Of a stretch of 8,194 bases of DNA, positions 1-5,988 are shown in pieces. A program made the position numbers and the translations under genes. Under the pieces are notes generated by a model. The model saw only the letters and a program-made list of their open reading frames with translations. It made no database searches and was not told the origin of the DNA. The DNA is from Spirochaetaceae bacterium. GTDB taxonomy: Bacteria > Spirochaetota > Spirochaetia > Treponematales > Breznakiellaceae. The stretch lies in assembly GCA_031275595.1 (NCBI GenBank), contig JAISOO010000028.1, positions 1 through 8,194 of the forward strand, read 5' to 3'. The stretch's first letter is position 1, and every line of letters begins with the position of its first letter.

Positions 1-647
1 ACAAAGGCGTTGGTCAGATCAAGACTCATCCCTTCCCGTCCGCCGTCCCGCAGTTCCGCGTTCCGGGCCATAATAAGACGCCGTTCACCGTCGCTGGTTT
101 TGTCCAGTATAAGGATATCGTCTATGGAAGTGCTCTCCACATTGCCGGTAACAAGTACCGTATCTTTAAACCGTTTAACCGAGTTGGATTCCAGCTCCAG
201 GGCCGGAGTTGAGACCACAATCCGCCGGTAAAGCCGGGCAAATTGTACGGTCCCCGCGGGGAGCAGTATGTCGTTGGCCAAAAAAGACAGGATGGAAATA
301 ATTACCCCTATGGTTATGGCGGGAATAAAAATGTTCCGGTAAGAAAGGCCCGAAGAGAGCATCACCAGTACTTCATTATCCGAAGTCATGCGGCCGATGG
401 TCATAAGAGTCCCCACTAAGGATGCGAAGGGTGCGGACATGGCCACCACCGAAGGAAGGGAAAAAAGGACCAGCAGGGCAACTTGCTGAAAAGGAACCTT
501 TTTGGTTAAAATTTCCTGGGCCATAAGCAGCAGTTGGTTTACAAAAAAAACAAAAAAGAAGAAAAGAAAGGATACCAAAAAGGAAATCAGCGTTTCAAAA
601 AAAATACTTCTGAACATGGTCCAGGATCCGGAGCGTTTATTTTCCAT
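1..647 (-). CDS. LptF/LptG (YjgP/YjgQ) family permease, 3' end off the window
   Basis: The first 215 residues are present and the gene continues beyond the left edge. The family forms the inner-membrane half of the LptB2FG lipid exporter, which moves lipopolysaccharide in Gram-negative bacteria. The fragment shows an N-terminal membrane segment around residues 12-41 with an unusually Phe-rich stretch (28-36), then the family-typical NQLLLMAQEIL (37-47). A second membrane segment follows around 55-85, then the conserved loop GRMTSDNEVLVMLSSGLSY (85-103). A third membrane segment spans about 104-128. After it begins a soluble, beta-rich part that would be the periplasmic jellyroll domain. The ATG lies 2 nt after the dut stop and has no clear Shine-Dalgarno sequence, so it is probably translationally coupled to dut. 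An internal ATG ten codons downstream (residue 11) is an alternative start. LptF and LptG cannot be told apart from this half. Confidence 0.9.
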   Translation of the reverse strand, partial: MENKRSGSWTMFRSIFFETLISFLVSFLFFFFVFFVNQLLLMAQEILTKKVPFQQVALLVLFSLPSVVAMSAPFASLVGTLMTIGRMTSDNEVLVMLSSGLSYRNIFIPAITIGVIISILSFLANDILLPAGTVQFARLYRRIVVSTPALELESNSVKRFKDTVLVTGNVESTSIDDILILDKTSDGERRLIMARNAELRDGGREGMSLDLTNAF

Positions 648-649
648 CT

Positions 650-1111
650 TTATTGGGATGATATTCCCGTTGATCCGAATCCGCCGCTTCCCCTCGCCGT
701 TGGAGATACCGATCCGGTTTCCGTCATACGGGCCTTTGATACCGGAGCGATCACCAACTGGGCTATCCGGTCTCCGTCCCTTACGGTAAAAGATTCGACG
801 CCGAAATTGATCAAGATGATCCCCAATTCCCCCCGGTAGTCCGAATCAATAGTCCCGGGGGAATTGAGGATCGTAACCCCGTGACGAACAGCCAGCCCCG
901 ACCGGGGCCGAATCTGCCCCTCGTATCCCGGGGGAATCTCCAACGTCAGTCCGGTGGGGATCAAGGCCCGGCCCATGGAGGGTATCAGGAGTTCCTCCGT
1001 AAGTCTTGCGGTAATATCCGCTCCGGCGGCTCCCTCGCTCTCGTATTGGGGCAGCCGGGCTTTCGGATCTTTTTTATTGATCCTTATTACCGGATTATTA
1101 TTTTCCGTCAT
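650..1111 (-). CDS. dut: dUTP diphosphatase (trimeric dUTPase)
   Basis: Hydrolyses dUTP to dUMP and pyrophosphate, keeping uracil out of DNA and feeding dTMP synthesis in the cytoplasm. The 153-residue protein has the usual trimeric-family size and all five motifs in order: AGADI (29-33), PRSGLA (69-74), GTIDSDYRGEL (86-96), DRIAQLVI (114-121) and the Gly-rich C-terminal RGSGGFGSTG (140-149). Asp89 is the expected catalytic base, Tyr92 the deoxyribose-discriminating residue, and Phe145 the residue that stacks on uracil. The frame is open upstream to 1222, but that stretch overlaps the 3' end of pnp and has no homology-like content. The chosen ATG at 1111 has a GGGAGGGG ribosome-binding site 5-6 nt upstream and begins the typical protein. 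It sits 43 nt after the pnp stop and is probably cotranscribed with pnp and the downstream permease gene. Confidence 0.97.
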   Translation of the reverse strand: MTENNNPVIRINKKDPKARLPQYESEGAAGADITARLTEELLIPSMGRALIPTGLTLEIPPGYEGQIRPRSGLAVRHGVTILNSPGTIDSDYRGELGIILINFGVESFTVRDGDRIAQLVIAPVSKARMTETGSVSPTARGSGGFGSTGISSQ

Positions 1112-1116
1112 AATTT

Positions 1117-1124
1117 CCCCTCCC
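1117..1124 (-). promoter_or_regulatory. Shine-Dalgarno sequence of dut
   Basis: On the minus strand this reads GGGAGGGG, and its GGAGG core ends 7 nt before the ATG at 1111. It is the strongest ribosome-binding site near this gene. It decides the start in favour of the 153-residue protein over the 37-residue-longer open frame that runs back into pnp. Confidence 0.8.
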
Positions 1125-1154
1125 AAAGTAATTATGAAAACCTTCGAGGTCCGG

Positions 1155-3299
1155 TTAACGGTTCCGCTGCGGATGCCCCCCTTCTCCGGTATGTTCCTCA
1201 CCGGAAGGATCAATCGCGTCAATATAAGACAGGTTAAGCCTTCCCATCCTGTCGATTTCCAGGAGTTTTACCGGTATAACCTGCCCTTCTTTCAGGATAT
1301 CGGTCACCAAGGCGATGCGCTGGCGGGATAATTTGGAAATATGTACCAGTCCTTCCTTACCCGGCAGGATCTCCACAAAAGCCCCGAATTCCATGATCCG
1401 CTTTACCGTTCCCGTATATATCCGCCCGATTTCCGGGTCGGAAACGATGCCCAAAACCGCAGCCTTGGCATCCTCCGCATCCTTGGAATTTTTCCCATAA
1501 ATGGTAACCGTTCCGTCATTATCCGTATTGATGGTAACCCGGTACTGTTCACAGAGGGCTTTGACATTTTTACCCCCCGGCCCGATAAGGGCGCCGATCT
1601 TATCAACATCTATGGTGAGGGTTACGATCTTCGGGGCATATTCACTGATATGCCCCGCGGGCTTACTGATGGTCCGGTTCATAATGGAAAGGATATGGAG
1701 CCGCCCCCGTTTGGCCTGATCCAGGGCTTTCCGCATTACCTCAGGACTAACCCCGGCGATCTTAATATCCATTTGGAACCCGGTGATACCCGTTTCGGTT
1801 CCCGCCACCTTAAAATCCATATCCCCCAGGTGGTCCTCCTCTCCCAGGATATCCGAAAGAACCGCGTACCGGTCCCCGGGCCCTCCCCGGCCTTCGGTGA
1901 TAAGTCCCATAGCGATACCTGCCACGGGTTTTTTCATGGGCACCCCGGCCTGAAGCATAGAAAGGGTTCCGCCGCATACCGATGCCATGGATGAGGAACC
2001 GTTAGACTCCATGATCTCCGAAACCACCCGCACGGTGTAGGGGAATTTTTCCTTGGAAGGGACCATAGCCGCCAAGGAACGCCGGGCCAGGTTACCGTGA
2101 CCGATCTCCCGACGACCCGTTCCCATACGGCCTACCTCCCCCACCGAATAGGGGGGGAAATTGTAGTGTAAAATGAAATTTTCCCGCTTATCCCCCTCGA
2201 TATCATCGTAGATTTGCTCATCGAATACGGTCCCCAGGGTGGTAACCGCCAGGGCCTGGGTCTCGCCCCGGGTAAAAAGGGCGGAACCATGGGTCCGCGG
2301 GAGGATCCCCACTTCGCAGGTAATGTCCCGGATATCCTCGGGCCCCCGGCCATCCACCCGCAGGCCCCTGTTTAAAATCGAAGAGCGGAGGATCTCGTAT
2401 TCCATGTCCTCAAAAAGAGCGCCAAAGAGTTTCTTCTGGATTTCATCCTCCAACTGGGAGGCATATAGAGCGGCAATATCGTCCTTTACCTTTTTGATTG
2501 CCCCGGAGCGTTCCTGCTTGCCTTTGACAAAACAGGCTTCCTCCAACCGGGGGTAGGCGGTGTTCCGGATAAGTTCCTCATTTTCCAGAACGAAGGAGGT
2601 CTCTACCAGGGGAAGCTTCTCCTTACCCGCAAGCTCCCGTAACTTTTGCTGTAAGCCACAAAGTTCACCGATAACCCCCTGGGCTTTTTCCAGGGCGGCA
2701 ATCATGGTATCTTCATCAACCTCGGCGGCCCCCCCTTCCACCATGGTGATACCCTCTTTAGTACCGGCCACCACTATCTCCAGCTCAGACTTTTCAATTT
2801 CCTCGTAGGTGGGGTTCACAATGAATTCCCCGGCGACGGAACAGACCCGCACCGCCGCGATGGGGCCGTTAAAGGGAATATTCGAAATATGTACCGCCGC
2901 GGAAGACGCGATAATCGCCAGTATATCCGGGGGATTTACCTGATCGGTGGAGATGGTGGTGGGAACCACCTGGATTTCCCGGCCGAAATTCTTATCAAAC
3001 AGGGGGCGCATCGGCCGATCGATAAGCCGGGATACGAGAATCTCCTTGTCCTTGGGACGGCTCTCCCTTTTGATAAAACCCCCGGGGATCTTTCCGGCGG
3101 CATAATATTTTTCATTATAATCCACCGTAAGGGGGACATAGTCCAGCCCTTCCACGGCGCTTGACGACGAACAAACGGTGGCAACCACCGCTGAACCCGC
3201 GTATTGCGCAAAAACCGCTCCGTTAGCCTGTTTTGCGATTCTGCCGGTCTCAAGAACCAAGTCTTTACCGGAAATTTGAAATGTTACTCTTTGAATCAT
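1155..3299 (-). CDS. pnp: Polyribonucleotide nucleotidyltransferase (PNPase)
   Basis: A 714-residue 3'-to-5' phosphorolytic exoribonuclease that degrades RNA to nucleoside diphosphates, expected to be a cytoplasmic trimer. The domain order is complete: a first RNase PH-like domain (about 5-145), the alpha-helical linker domain (about 150-310), the second, catalytic RNase PH domain (about 312-550), a KH domain with GPGG loop (573-576), and an S1 domain (about 624-692). Phosphate-binding and catalytic positions are intact: the serines of [13 protein letters not shown] (431-443) and the acidic/Lys set of [12 protein letters not shown] (Asp489, Asp495, Lys497). The start [29 protein letters not shown] is typical, and AGGAG lies 3 nt before the ATG, which is a short spacing. 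The protein ends about 20 residues after the S1 domain, so it has no long C-terminal tail. It lies downstream of rpsO, as in many bacteria, across a structured 188-nt gap. Confidence 0.98.
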   Translation of the reverse strand: MIQRVTFQISGKDLVLETGRIAKQANGAVFAQYAGSAVVATVCSSSSAVEGLDYVPLTVDYNEKYYAAGKIPGGFIKRESRPKDKEILVSRLIDRPMRPLFDKNFGREIQVVPTTISTDQVNPPDILAIIASSAAVHISNIPFNGPIAAVRVCSVAGEFIVNPTYEEIEKSELEIVVAGTKEGITMVEGGAAEVDEDTMIAALEKAQGVIGELCGLQQKLRELAGKEKLPLVETSFVLENEELIRNTAYPRLEEACFVKGKQERSGAIKKVKDDIAALYASQLEDEIQKKLFGALFEDMEYEILRSSILNRGLRVDGRGPEDIRDITCEVGILPRTHGSALFTRGETQALAVTTLGTVFDEQIYDDIEGDKRENFILHYNFPPYSVGEVGRMGTGRREIGHGNLARRSLAAMVPSKEKFPYTVRVVSEIMESNGSSSMASVCGGTLSMLQAGVPMKKPVAGIAMGLITEGRGGPGDRYAVLSDILGEEDHLGDMDFKVAGTETGITGFQMDIKIAGVSPEVMRKALDQAKRGRLHILSIMNRTISKPAGHISEYAPKIVTLTIDVDKIGALIGPGGKNVKALCEQYRVTINTDNDGTVTIYGKNSKDAEDAKAAVLGIVSDPEIGRIYTGTVKRIMEFGAFVEILPGKEGLVHISKLSRQRIALVTDILKEGQVIPVKLLEIDRMGRLNLSYIDAIDPSGEEHTGEGGHPQRNR

Positions 3300-3312
3300 A
3301 TACTCCTATCCA

Positions 3313-3340
3313 AATATAAACCATAAAAGCGGACTGCCAA
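3313..3340 (-). promoter_or_regulatory. Candidate sigma70-type promoter for pnp
   Basis: The minus strand reads TTGGCA (3335-3340), a 16-nt spacer, then TATATT (3313-3318). Each hexamer differs from the bacterial housekeeping consensus at one position. If used, transcription would start around 3306-3309, giving a nearly leaderless pnp transcript that begins at or in the AGGAG site (3303-3307). That very short leader is a reason for doubt. The sequence lies downstream of all three hairpins of the rpsO-pnp gap, so a transcript from here would escape any control acting through them. Confidence 0.35.
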
Positions 3341-3353
3341 AATAACCGGGCCG

Positions 3354-3381
3354 GTTTCAAAATTCGGATTGCTTTTGAAAC
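3354..3381 (-). repeat. Inverted repeat, 9-bp arms, in the pnp leader
   Basis: Perfect 9-nt arms (GTTTCAAAA and TTTTGAAAC) surround a 10-nt loop. In the minus-strand transcript it would form an A/U-rich hairpin 55-82 nt upstream of the pnp start. No T-run follows, so it does not look like a terminator. It could be a processing site, part of a control leader, or a DNA operator. One arm contains part of an 11-nt word that recurs upstream of rpsO. Confidence 0.6.
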
Positions 3382-3389
3382 TGTCCAGG

Positions 3390-3407
3390 GGGCCTTAAAA
3401 AAGACCC
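3390..3407 (-). other. Small hairpin in the rpsO-pnp gap
   Basis: The minus-strand RNA would read GGGUCUU, a UUUU loop, then AAGGCCC: a 7-bp stem including one G-U pair. It lies between the strong hairpin after rpsO and the 9-bp inverted repeat nearer to pnp. The U's are inside the loop rather than after the stem, so terminator function is unlikely. It counts mainly as part of the structured leader. Confidence 0.35.
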
Positions 3408-3457
3408 GGTCCCGGCCTCATTATTTCCACTCCGGCCGATTCCGGGCAGCGCCAAAG

Positions 3458-3486
3458 AACCGTAAAACCCAGCGGGTTTTACGGTT
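3458..3486 (-). terminator. 13-bp hairpin right after rpsO; attenuator or RNA-processing site
   Basis: Perfect 13-nt arms (AACCGTAAAACCC and GGGTTTTACGGTT on the minus strand) enclose a 3-nt GCT loop. The first arm begins 1 nt after the rpsO TGA. The 3' flank, CTTTGGCG, is a poor U-tract, so complete termination is unlikely. Partial termination, 3'-end stabilisation of rpsO mRNA, or endonucleolytic processing is more plausible. E. coli has a partially read-through terminator and RNase III sites in the same gap; by analogy this is the leading candidate for uncoupling rpsO and pnp expression. Confidence 0.6.
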
Positions 3487-3487
3487 T

Positions 3488-3757
3488 TCATTTACGGAGT
3501 CCCAATTCCTTGATAAGGGACCGGTACTTTTCCAGCTCCGTCCGCTGTATATACTTCAACATACGCCGCCGTTTCCCGACCAGGATCAACAAGCCCCGCT
3601 GACTGGACTTATCCTTCTTATAGAGCTTGCAATGCTCCGTAAGCTGGTTTATCCGTTTGGTCAACAGGGCAATTTGAACTTCCGAAGCACCGGTGTCCTT
3701 TTCGTTCTTGCCGAATTTAGTAATGATAGAGGTCACATCTTCTTTGTTTAAAGCCAT
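3488..3757 (-). CDS. rpsO: 30S ribosomal protein S15
   Basis: An 89-residue protein, the usual S15 length, that binds 16S rRNA early in assembly of the 30S platform and contributes to a bridge with the 50S subunit. Recognisable family segments are the N-terminal LNKEDVTSIITKFGKNEKDTGASEVQIALLTKRINQLTEH and the RNA-binding loop and helix KDKSSQRGLLILVGKRRRMLKYIQ, followed by the C-terminal YRSLIKELGLRK. The start is supported by AAGGAG on the minus strand with 9 nt between it and the ATG. The gene is flanked by non-coding gaps of 168 nt upstream and 188 nt downstream, both rich in inverted repeats, unlike the overlapping genes before it. It may therefore be regulated separately. S15 autoregulates through its own leader in several bacteria, but which hairpin would do this here cannot be told from sequence alone. 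Confidence 0.98.
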   Translation of the reverse strand: MALNKEDVTSIITKFGKNEKDTGASEVQIALLTKRINQLTEHCKLYKKDKSSQRGLLILVGKRRRMLKYIQRTELEKYRSLIKELGLRK

Positions 3758-3765
3758 ATATATTC

Positions 3766-3772
3766 TCTCCTT
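3766..3772 (-). promoter_or_regulatory. Shine-Dalgarno sequence of rpsO
   Basis: The minus strand reads AAGGAGA, with 9 nt between the AGGAG core and the ATG. It is one of the best ribosome-binding sites in the window, in keeping with high expression of a ribosomal protein. A GGTTTCC segment directly upstream (3773-3779) could pair with part of the nearby GAAAC arm, so access may depend on leader folding; that last point is inference. Confidence 0.65.
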
Positions 3773-3788
3773 GGAAACCTATTCACCT

Positions 3789-3803
3789 TTGAAACTGTTT
3801 CAA
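3789..3803. repeat. 15-nt palindrome upstream of rpsO
   Basis: The sequence TTGAAACTGTTTCAA is a perfect inverted repeat around a central T. As RNA it could form a 6-bp stem with a 3-nt loop; as DNA it resembles a dimer-bound operator. It lies 32-46 nt upstream of the rpsO start. The TTGAAA on the minus strand also resembles a -35 element, but no convincing -10 element follows at the right spacing. Confidence 0.45.
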
Positions 3804-3806
3804 CAT

Positions 3807-3822
3807 CCGGTTGTCCGACCGG
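3807..3822 (-). other. Small hairpin in the rpsO leader
   Basis: 5-bp G/C-rich arms (CCGGT and ACCGG) enclose a 6-nt loop in the minus-strand transcript. It lies between the rpsO-proximal palindrome and the stronger hairpin at 3838-3854. Alone it is weak evidence; it matters as one of four successive stem-loops between ribF and rpsO. Confidence 0.3.
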
Positions 3823-3830
3823 GCCATGAC

Positions 3831-3854
3831 TTTAAAAGACAAGCCCCGCTTGTC
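3831..3854 (-). terminator. Hairpin plus short T-run between ribF and rpsO
   Basis: On the minus strand GACAAGC, a GGG loop and GCTTGTC form a perfect 7-bp stem (3838-3854), followed at once by TTTTAAA. The layout is that of a weak intrinsic terminator or attenuator, read in the same direction as the genes. It is the second of two terminator-like hairpins in tandem after ribF. Together they could end the infB-rbfA-truB-ribF transcript or reduce read-through into rpsO. Confidence 0.5.
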
Positions 3855-3867
3855 CCGCAGCCCTATT

Positions 3868-3900
3868 TTAAAGAAAAAAGCGCCCCAGCCCCCGCTTTTT
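3868..3900 (-). terminator. Intrinsic-terminator-like hairpin after ribF
   Basis: 8-nt arms AAAAAGCG and CGCTTTTT (minus strand) enclose a 10-nt G-rich loop, and the T-run continues as TTTCTTT beyond the stem. It begins 25 nt after the ribF stop codon. The stem has only three G-C pairs, so it may be leaky. The symmetrical A/T tracts would let it act on either strand, though no plus-strand gene approaches it here. Confidence 0.55.
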
Positions 3901-3925
3901 CTCAATCCAGTTCAAAATCCGTGTT

Positions 3926-4714
3926 TTAAACCGGTCCCTTTATAAATTCAATACGATCCGCCTGATTTAATGACGGAATAAACACGCCGTCATCCTCAAT
4001 CAGAACTTCCGTTTCCATTCCTCCCCCCTGAGGGGACTCGTAAAAGATTACGGCATACCGCCCAGGGGGGGGCAATATCCGGTAATGGGAACGGGCCTCG
4101 TAAAACAAACCGCCGGGCCTCGGGCGGGGAGATAAACCGGCCAAATCTATTTCCACCTTTCTGCCCAGGAGCGCGGCCGCCTTATCCAGACCGCCTGAGG
4201 AAACCGCCTCCCGGATCCGGCTTGAACTAACCGGAAGCCCCCCTTCCATCACCGGGGGAACCACTTCGGTTTCCGGATTGAGTTTTTTTATTTCCCTTAC
4301 GCCCGTATCAAGTCCCGAGCCGCACCGGAAATTCCTACCCACCGCCAGAAAATTCAGTCGTCCCCGACTCTTTAAAAAACCAAAAAAATCCCTACCATTC
4401 AGTTTACTGAAATCTCCGGAAAAGTCAATCAGGATAACCAACTCCACCCCCAGGGCTTCAAAAATAATCATCTTCCGGTCCAGCCCGACAATATCCCCCC
4501 GGTATTCCCCGGGATGTAATTCCTTCTTGGGGTTTTGCCTAAAGGTGATCACCGTGGGAATACAGCCGGGGGCCTGCCGAAGGATCCTGCCGATAAGAGC
4601 CTGATGGCCCCGGTGTACCCCGTCGAAAACCCCGACGGTCATGGCCGTTCCTCCCTTGAGGGAGCCCGCTAAAAGGGCGCCCTCCATAAAACGGGACCAG
4701 TCAAGAACGCGCAT
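3926..4714 (-). CDS. ribF: RibF-type FAD synthetase with degenerate riboflavin-kinase domain
   Basis: The N-terminal half is a clear FMN adenylyltransferase of the RibF family, making FAD from FMN and ATP in the cytoplasm. It has GVFDGVHRGHQ (28-38), the nucleotide-binding HIGH-like motif, then VGRNFRCG (125-132) and SSSRIREAVSSGG (163-175), matching the family ISSTxIR signature. Bifunctional RibF proteins are usually about 300 residues or more and carry a C-terminal riboflavin kinase with a GxPTAN motif. This one is 262 residues. After LLGRKVEIDL (182-191) it retains only kinase-like beta-strand fragments (RILPPPGRYAVIFYE, 212-226) and no PTAN. The reading frame is intact, so this is not an obvious frameshift. 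Kinase activity looks doubtful. The start overlaps the end of truB by 14 nt with no strong ribosome-binding site, suggesting translational coupling. Confidence 0.9.
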   Translation of the reverse strand: MRVLDWSRFMEGALLAGSLKGGTAMTVGVFDGVHRGHQALIGRILRQAPGCIPTVITFRQNPKKELHPGEYRGDIVGLDRKMIIFEALGVELVILIDFSGDFSKLNGRDFFGFLKSRGRLNFLAVGRNFRCGSGLDTGVREIKKLNPETEVVPPVMEGGLPVSSSRIREAVSSGGLDKAAALLGRKVEIDLAGLSPRPRPGGLFYEARSHYRILPPPGRYAVIFYESPQGGGMETEVLIEDDGVFIPSLNQADRIEFIKGPV

Positions 4715-5639
4715 AGACGTATCCGTAGGACCAGACGCCGGCGGTCTTTTCTTCGATTATTCCCAAAAAATCCCCGTCCCTGCCTGCACAAGCCCCGGAT
4801 CGGAACAGCCCCGCCACGGCAATGCGGGAATCCGGGGGAGGAATAACCCTTTTTTCCCTTATGAGCCTATCCAGGGGTATGCCCCGGCTTATACTTTCCG
4901 CCGTCGAGGTATCGGTAAACACAACGGGGATCCCCAGGGCTTCAAAGGCCTCCGGCTCCAGGGGGGTGAGGACCCTGGGGGAGGGCTCCTTTCCCGGGGA
5001 GAGGGATGAAAATTCCAGGGCCTGGGAAAGATAAAAACCCGCCGCCTGGGTCCGGGTAAGGGCCTGGAGGTGGCCCCGGGAACCCGCCGCCAAGGCCACA
5101 TCCCTGGCCAGGGAACGGATATAGGTCCCCTTGGAACAATGGACATGGACGGAAGCCACGGGAGGCTCGTAGGAGAGGAGGTCCAAGGCATAAACCGTAA
5201 CGGGACGTTTCTCCATTTCTACCGGCTCTCCATCCCGGACACGCTGAGACGCCCGTTTACCCCCCAGATGGATCGCGGAATAAGCCGGCGGCGCCTGGAA
5301 TATATCCCCCCGAAAACGGGGAAGGACTTCTTCCAGGACTTCCCTTGAGGGGATATCCCCCCGGGCAACGGGGACGCCTTCCGGATCCAGGGTGTCGGTT
5401 TCAACGCCGAACCGGATGATCCCCTCGTAATGTTTATCGCAGCCTGAAACCCAGGGGGTCAGTTTTACCGCCCTGCCCACCAATACCAGGAGGAGGCCCG
5501 ACGCAAACTTATCCAGGGTACCGGCGTGGCCTACCTTTGAGGTAGAAAAGAACTTTTTTACCGCGTCAAGGGATTGAAACGAGGTCAGGCCGGGGGGTTT
5601 GTTGAGTAATACTATTCCCGAGGGCTCAAGGGCCGTCAT
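4701..5639 (-). CDS. truB: tRNA pseudouridine(55) synthase TruB
   Basis: Converts U55 in the T-loop of tRNAs to pseudouridine and also acts as a tRNA-folding chaperone. The 312-residue length is typical. Family motifs are KPPGLTSFQ (14-22), GHAGTLDKFASGLL (37-50) with the catalytic Asp43, HYEG (70-73) with the conserved active-site Tyr71, the FQAPPAYSAIHLGGKRA segment (114-130), and CSKGTYIRSLARD (168-180). The C-terminal part (about 250-312, including IAVAGLFR) resembles the PUA-like tail of bacterial TruB proteins. The ATG overlaps the last 14 nt of rbfA, with GAGGG about a dozen nt upstream, so translation is probably coupled. Neighbours rbfA and infB match the widespread infB-rbfA-truB cluster. 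Confidence 0.98.
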   Translation of the reverse strand: MTALEPSGIVLLNKPPGLTSFQSLDAVKKFFSTSKVGHAGTLDKFASGLLLVLVGRAVKLTPWVSGCDKHYEGIIRFGVETDTLDPEGVPVARGDIPSREVLEEVLPRFRGDIFQAPPAYSAIHLGGKRASQRVRDGEPVEMEKRPVTVYALDLLSYEPPVASVHVHCSKGTYIRSLARDVALAAGSRGHLQALTRTQAAGFYLSQALEFSSLSPGKEPSPRVLTPLEPEAFEALGIPVVFTDTSTAESISRGIPLDRLIREKRVIPPPDSRIAVAGLFRSGACAGRDGDFLGIIEEKTAGVWSYGYVYARS

Positions 5640-5985
5640 TATGCACTAATCCCTCGATTTTTTTAATCATCTCAAAACCTTCACGAAGCCCCGGATCTTC
5701 GTGAAAACGGAGCCGGGGAATTTGGCGGATCCGCATCCCGGCGTTTAATTGGGCCTGGATAAACCCGGCGGCGCTCTGTAAACCCGCGATACCCTTCCGG
5801 GGGCCTTTGGCGGTCCGGTAATCGGAGACATAAACGTCCGCGAAGGAGATATCCCGGGACACCTTTACCCGGGTAACCGAAAGAAAGGGATCCACCCGGG
5901 GATCTTTGATCCGCCCCTCCACTATGAGGGAACCAATCAGTTCCTGAATGAGCCGTTCTATCCGCTCAAGCCTATATTCCGACAT
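5626..5985 (-). CDS. rbfA: 30S ribosome-binding factor RbfA
   Basis: A small factor that binds immature 30S subunits, helps 16S rRNA 5'-end maturation, and is released late in assembly. The 119-residue protein has the single KH-like fold layout. An N-terminal helix RLERIERLIQELIGSLI (5-21) is followed by DPRVDPFLSVTRVKVSRDISFADVYVS, then the family signature IAGLQSAAGFIQAQLNAGMRIRQIPRLRFHEDPGLREG, including the Ala-rich kink of the KH-like domain. It begins 3 nt after the infB stop with no strong Shine-Dalgarno sequence, and its 3' end overlaps truB by 14 nt, so translation is probably coupled from infB onward. The protein is acidic-to-neutral at the C-terminus and lacks a long tail. Confidence 0.96.
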   Translation of the reverse strand: MSEYRLERIERLIQELIGSLIVEGRIKDPRVDPFLSVTRVKVSRDISFADVYVSDYRTAKGPRKGIAGLQSAAGFIQAQLNAGMRIRQIPRLRFHEDPGLREGFEMIKKIEGLVHNDGP

Positions 5986-5988
5986 AGA

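Noticed and set aside
541..610. A/T-rich homopolymer tracts suggesting a frameshift or slippage site at the start of the permease gene
   Set aside because: The A-runs translate on the minus strand, without interruption, into the Phe-rich first membrane segment expected of this family, so the frame is intact.
1112..1154. A possible terminator between pnp and dut
   Set aside because: Only a 4-bp stem (ACCT and AGGT) with a 3-nt loop precedes a short T-run. That is too weak, and dut follows closely with a good ribosome-binding site.
1112..1222. A 37-residue N-terminal extension of dUTPase
   Set aside because: The extension overlaps the end of pnp and looks unlike dUTPases, whereas the ATG at 1111 has a strong Shine-Dalgarno sequence and gives the usual protein length.
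1341..1994. A 217-codon plus-strand open frame opposite pnp
   Set aside because: It is antisense to the catalytic, KH and S1 domains of PNPase, has no domain-like content, and its start is not supported by context.
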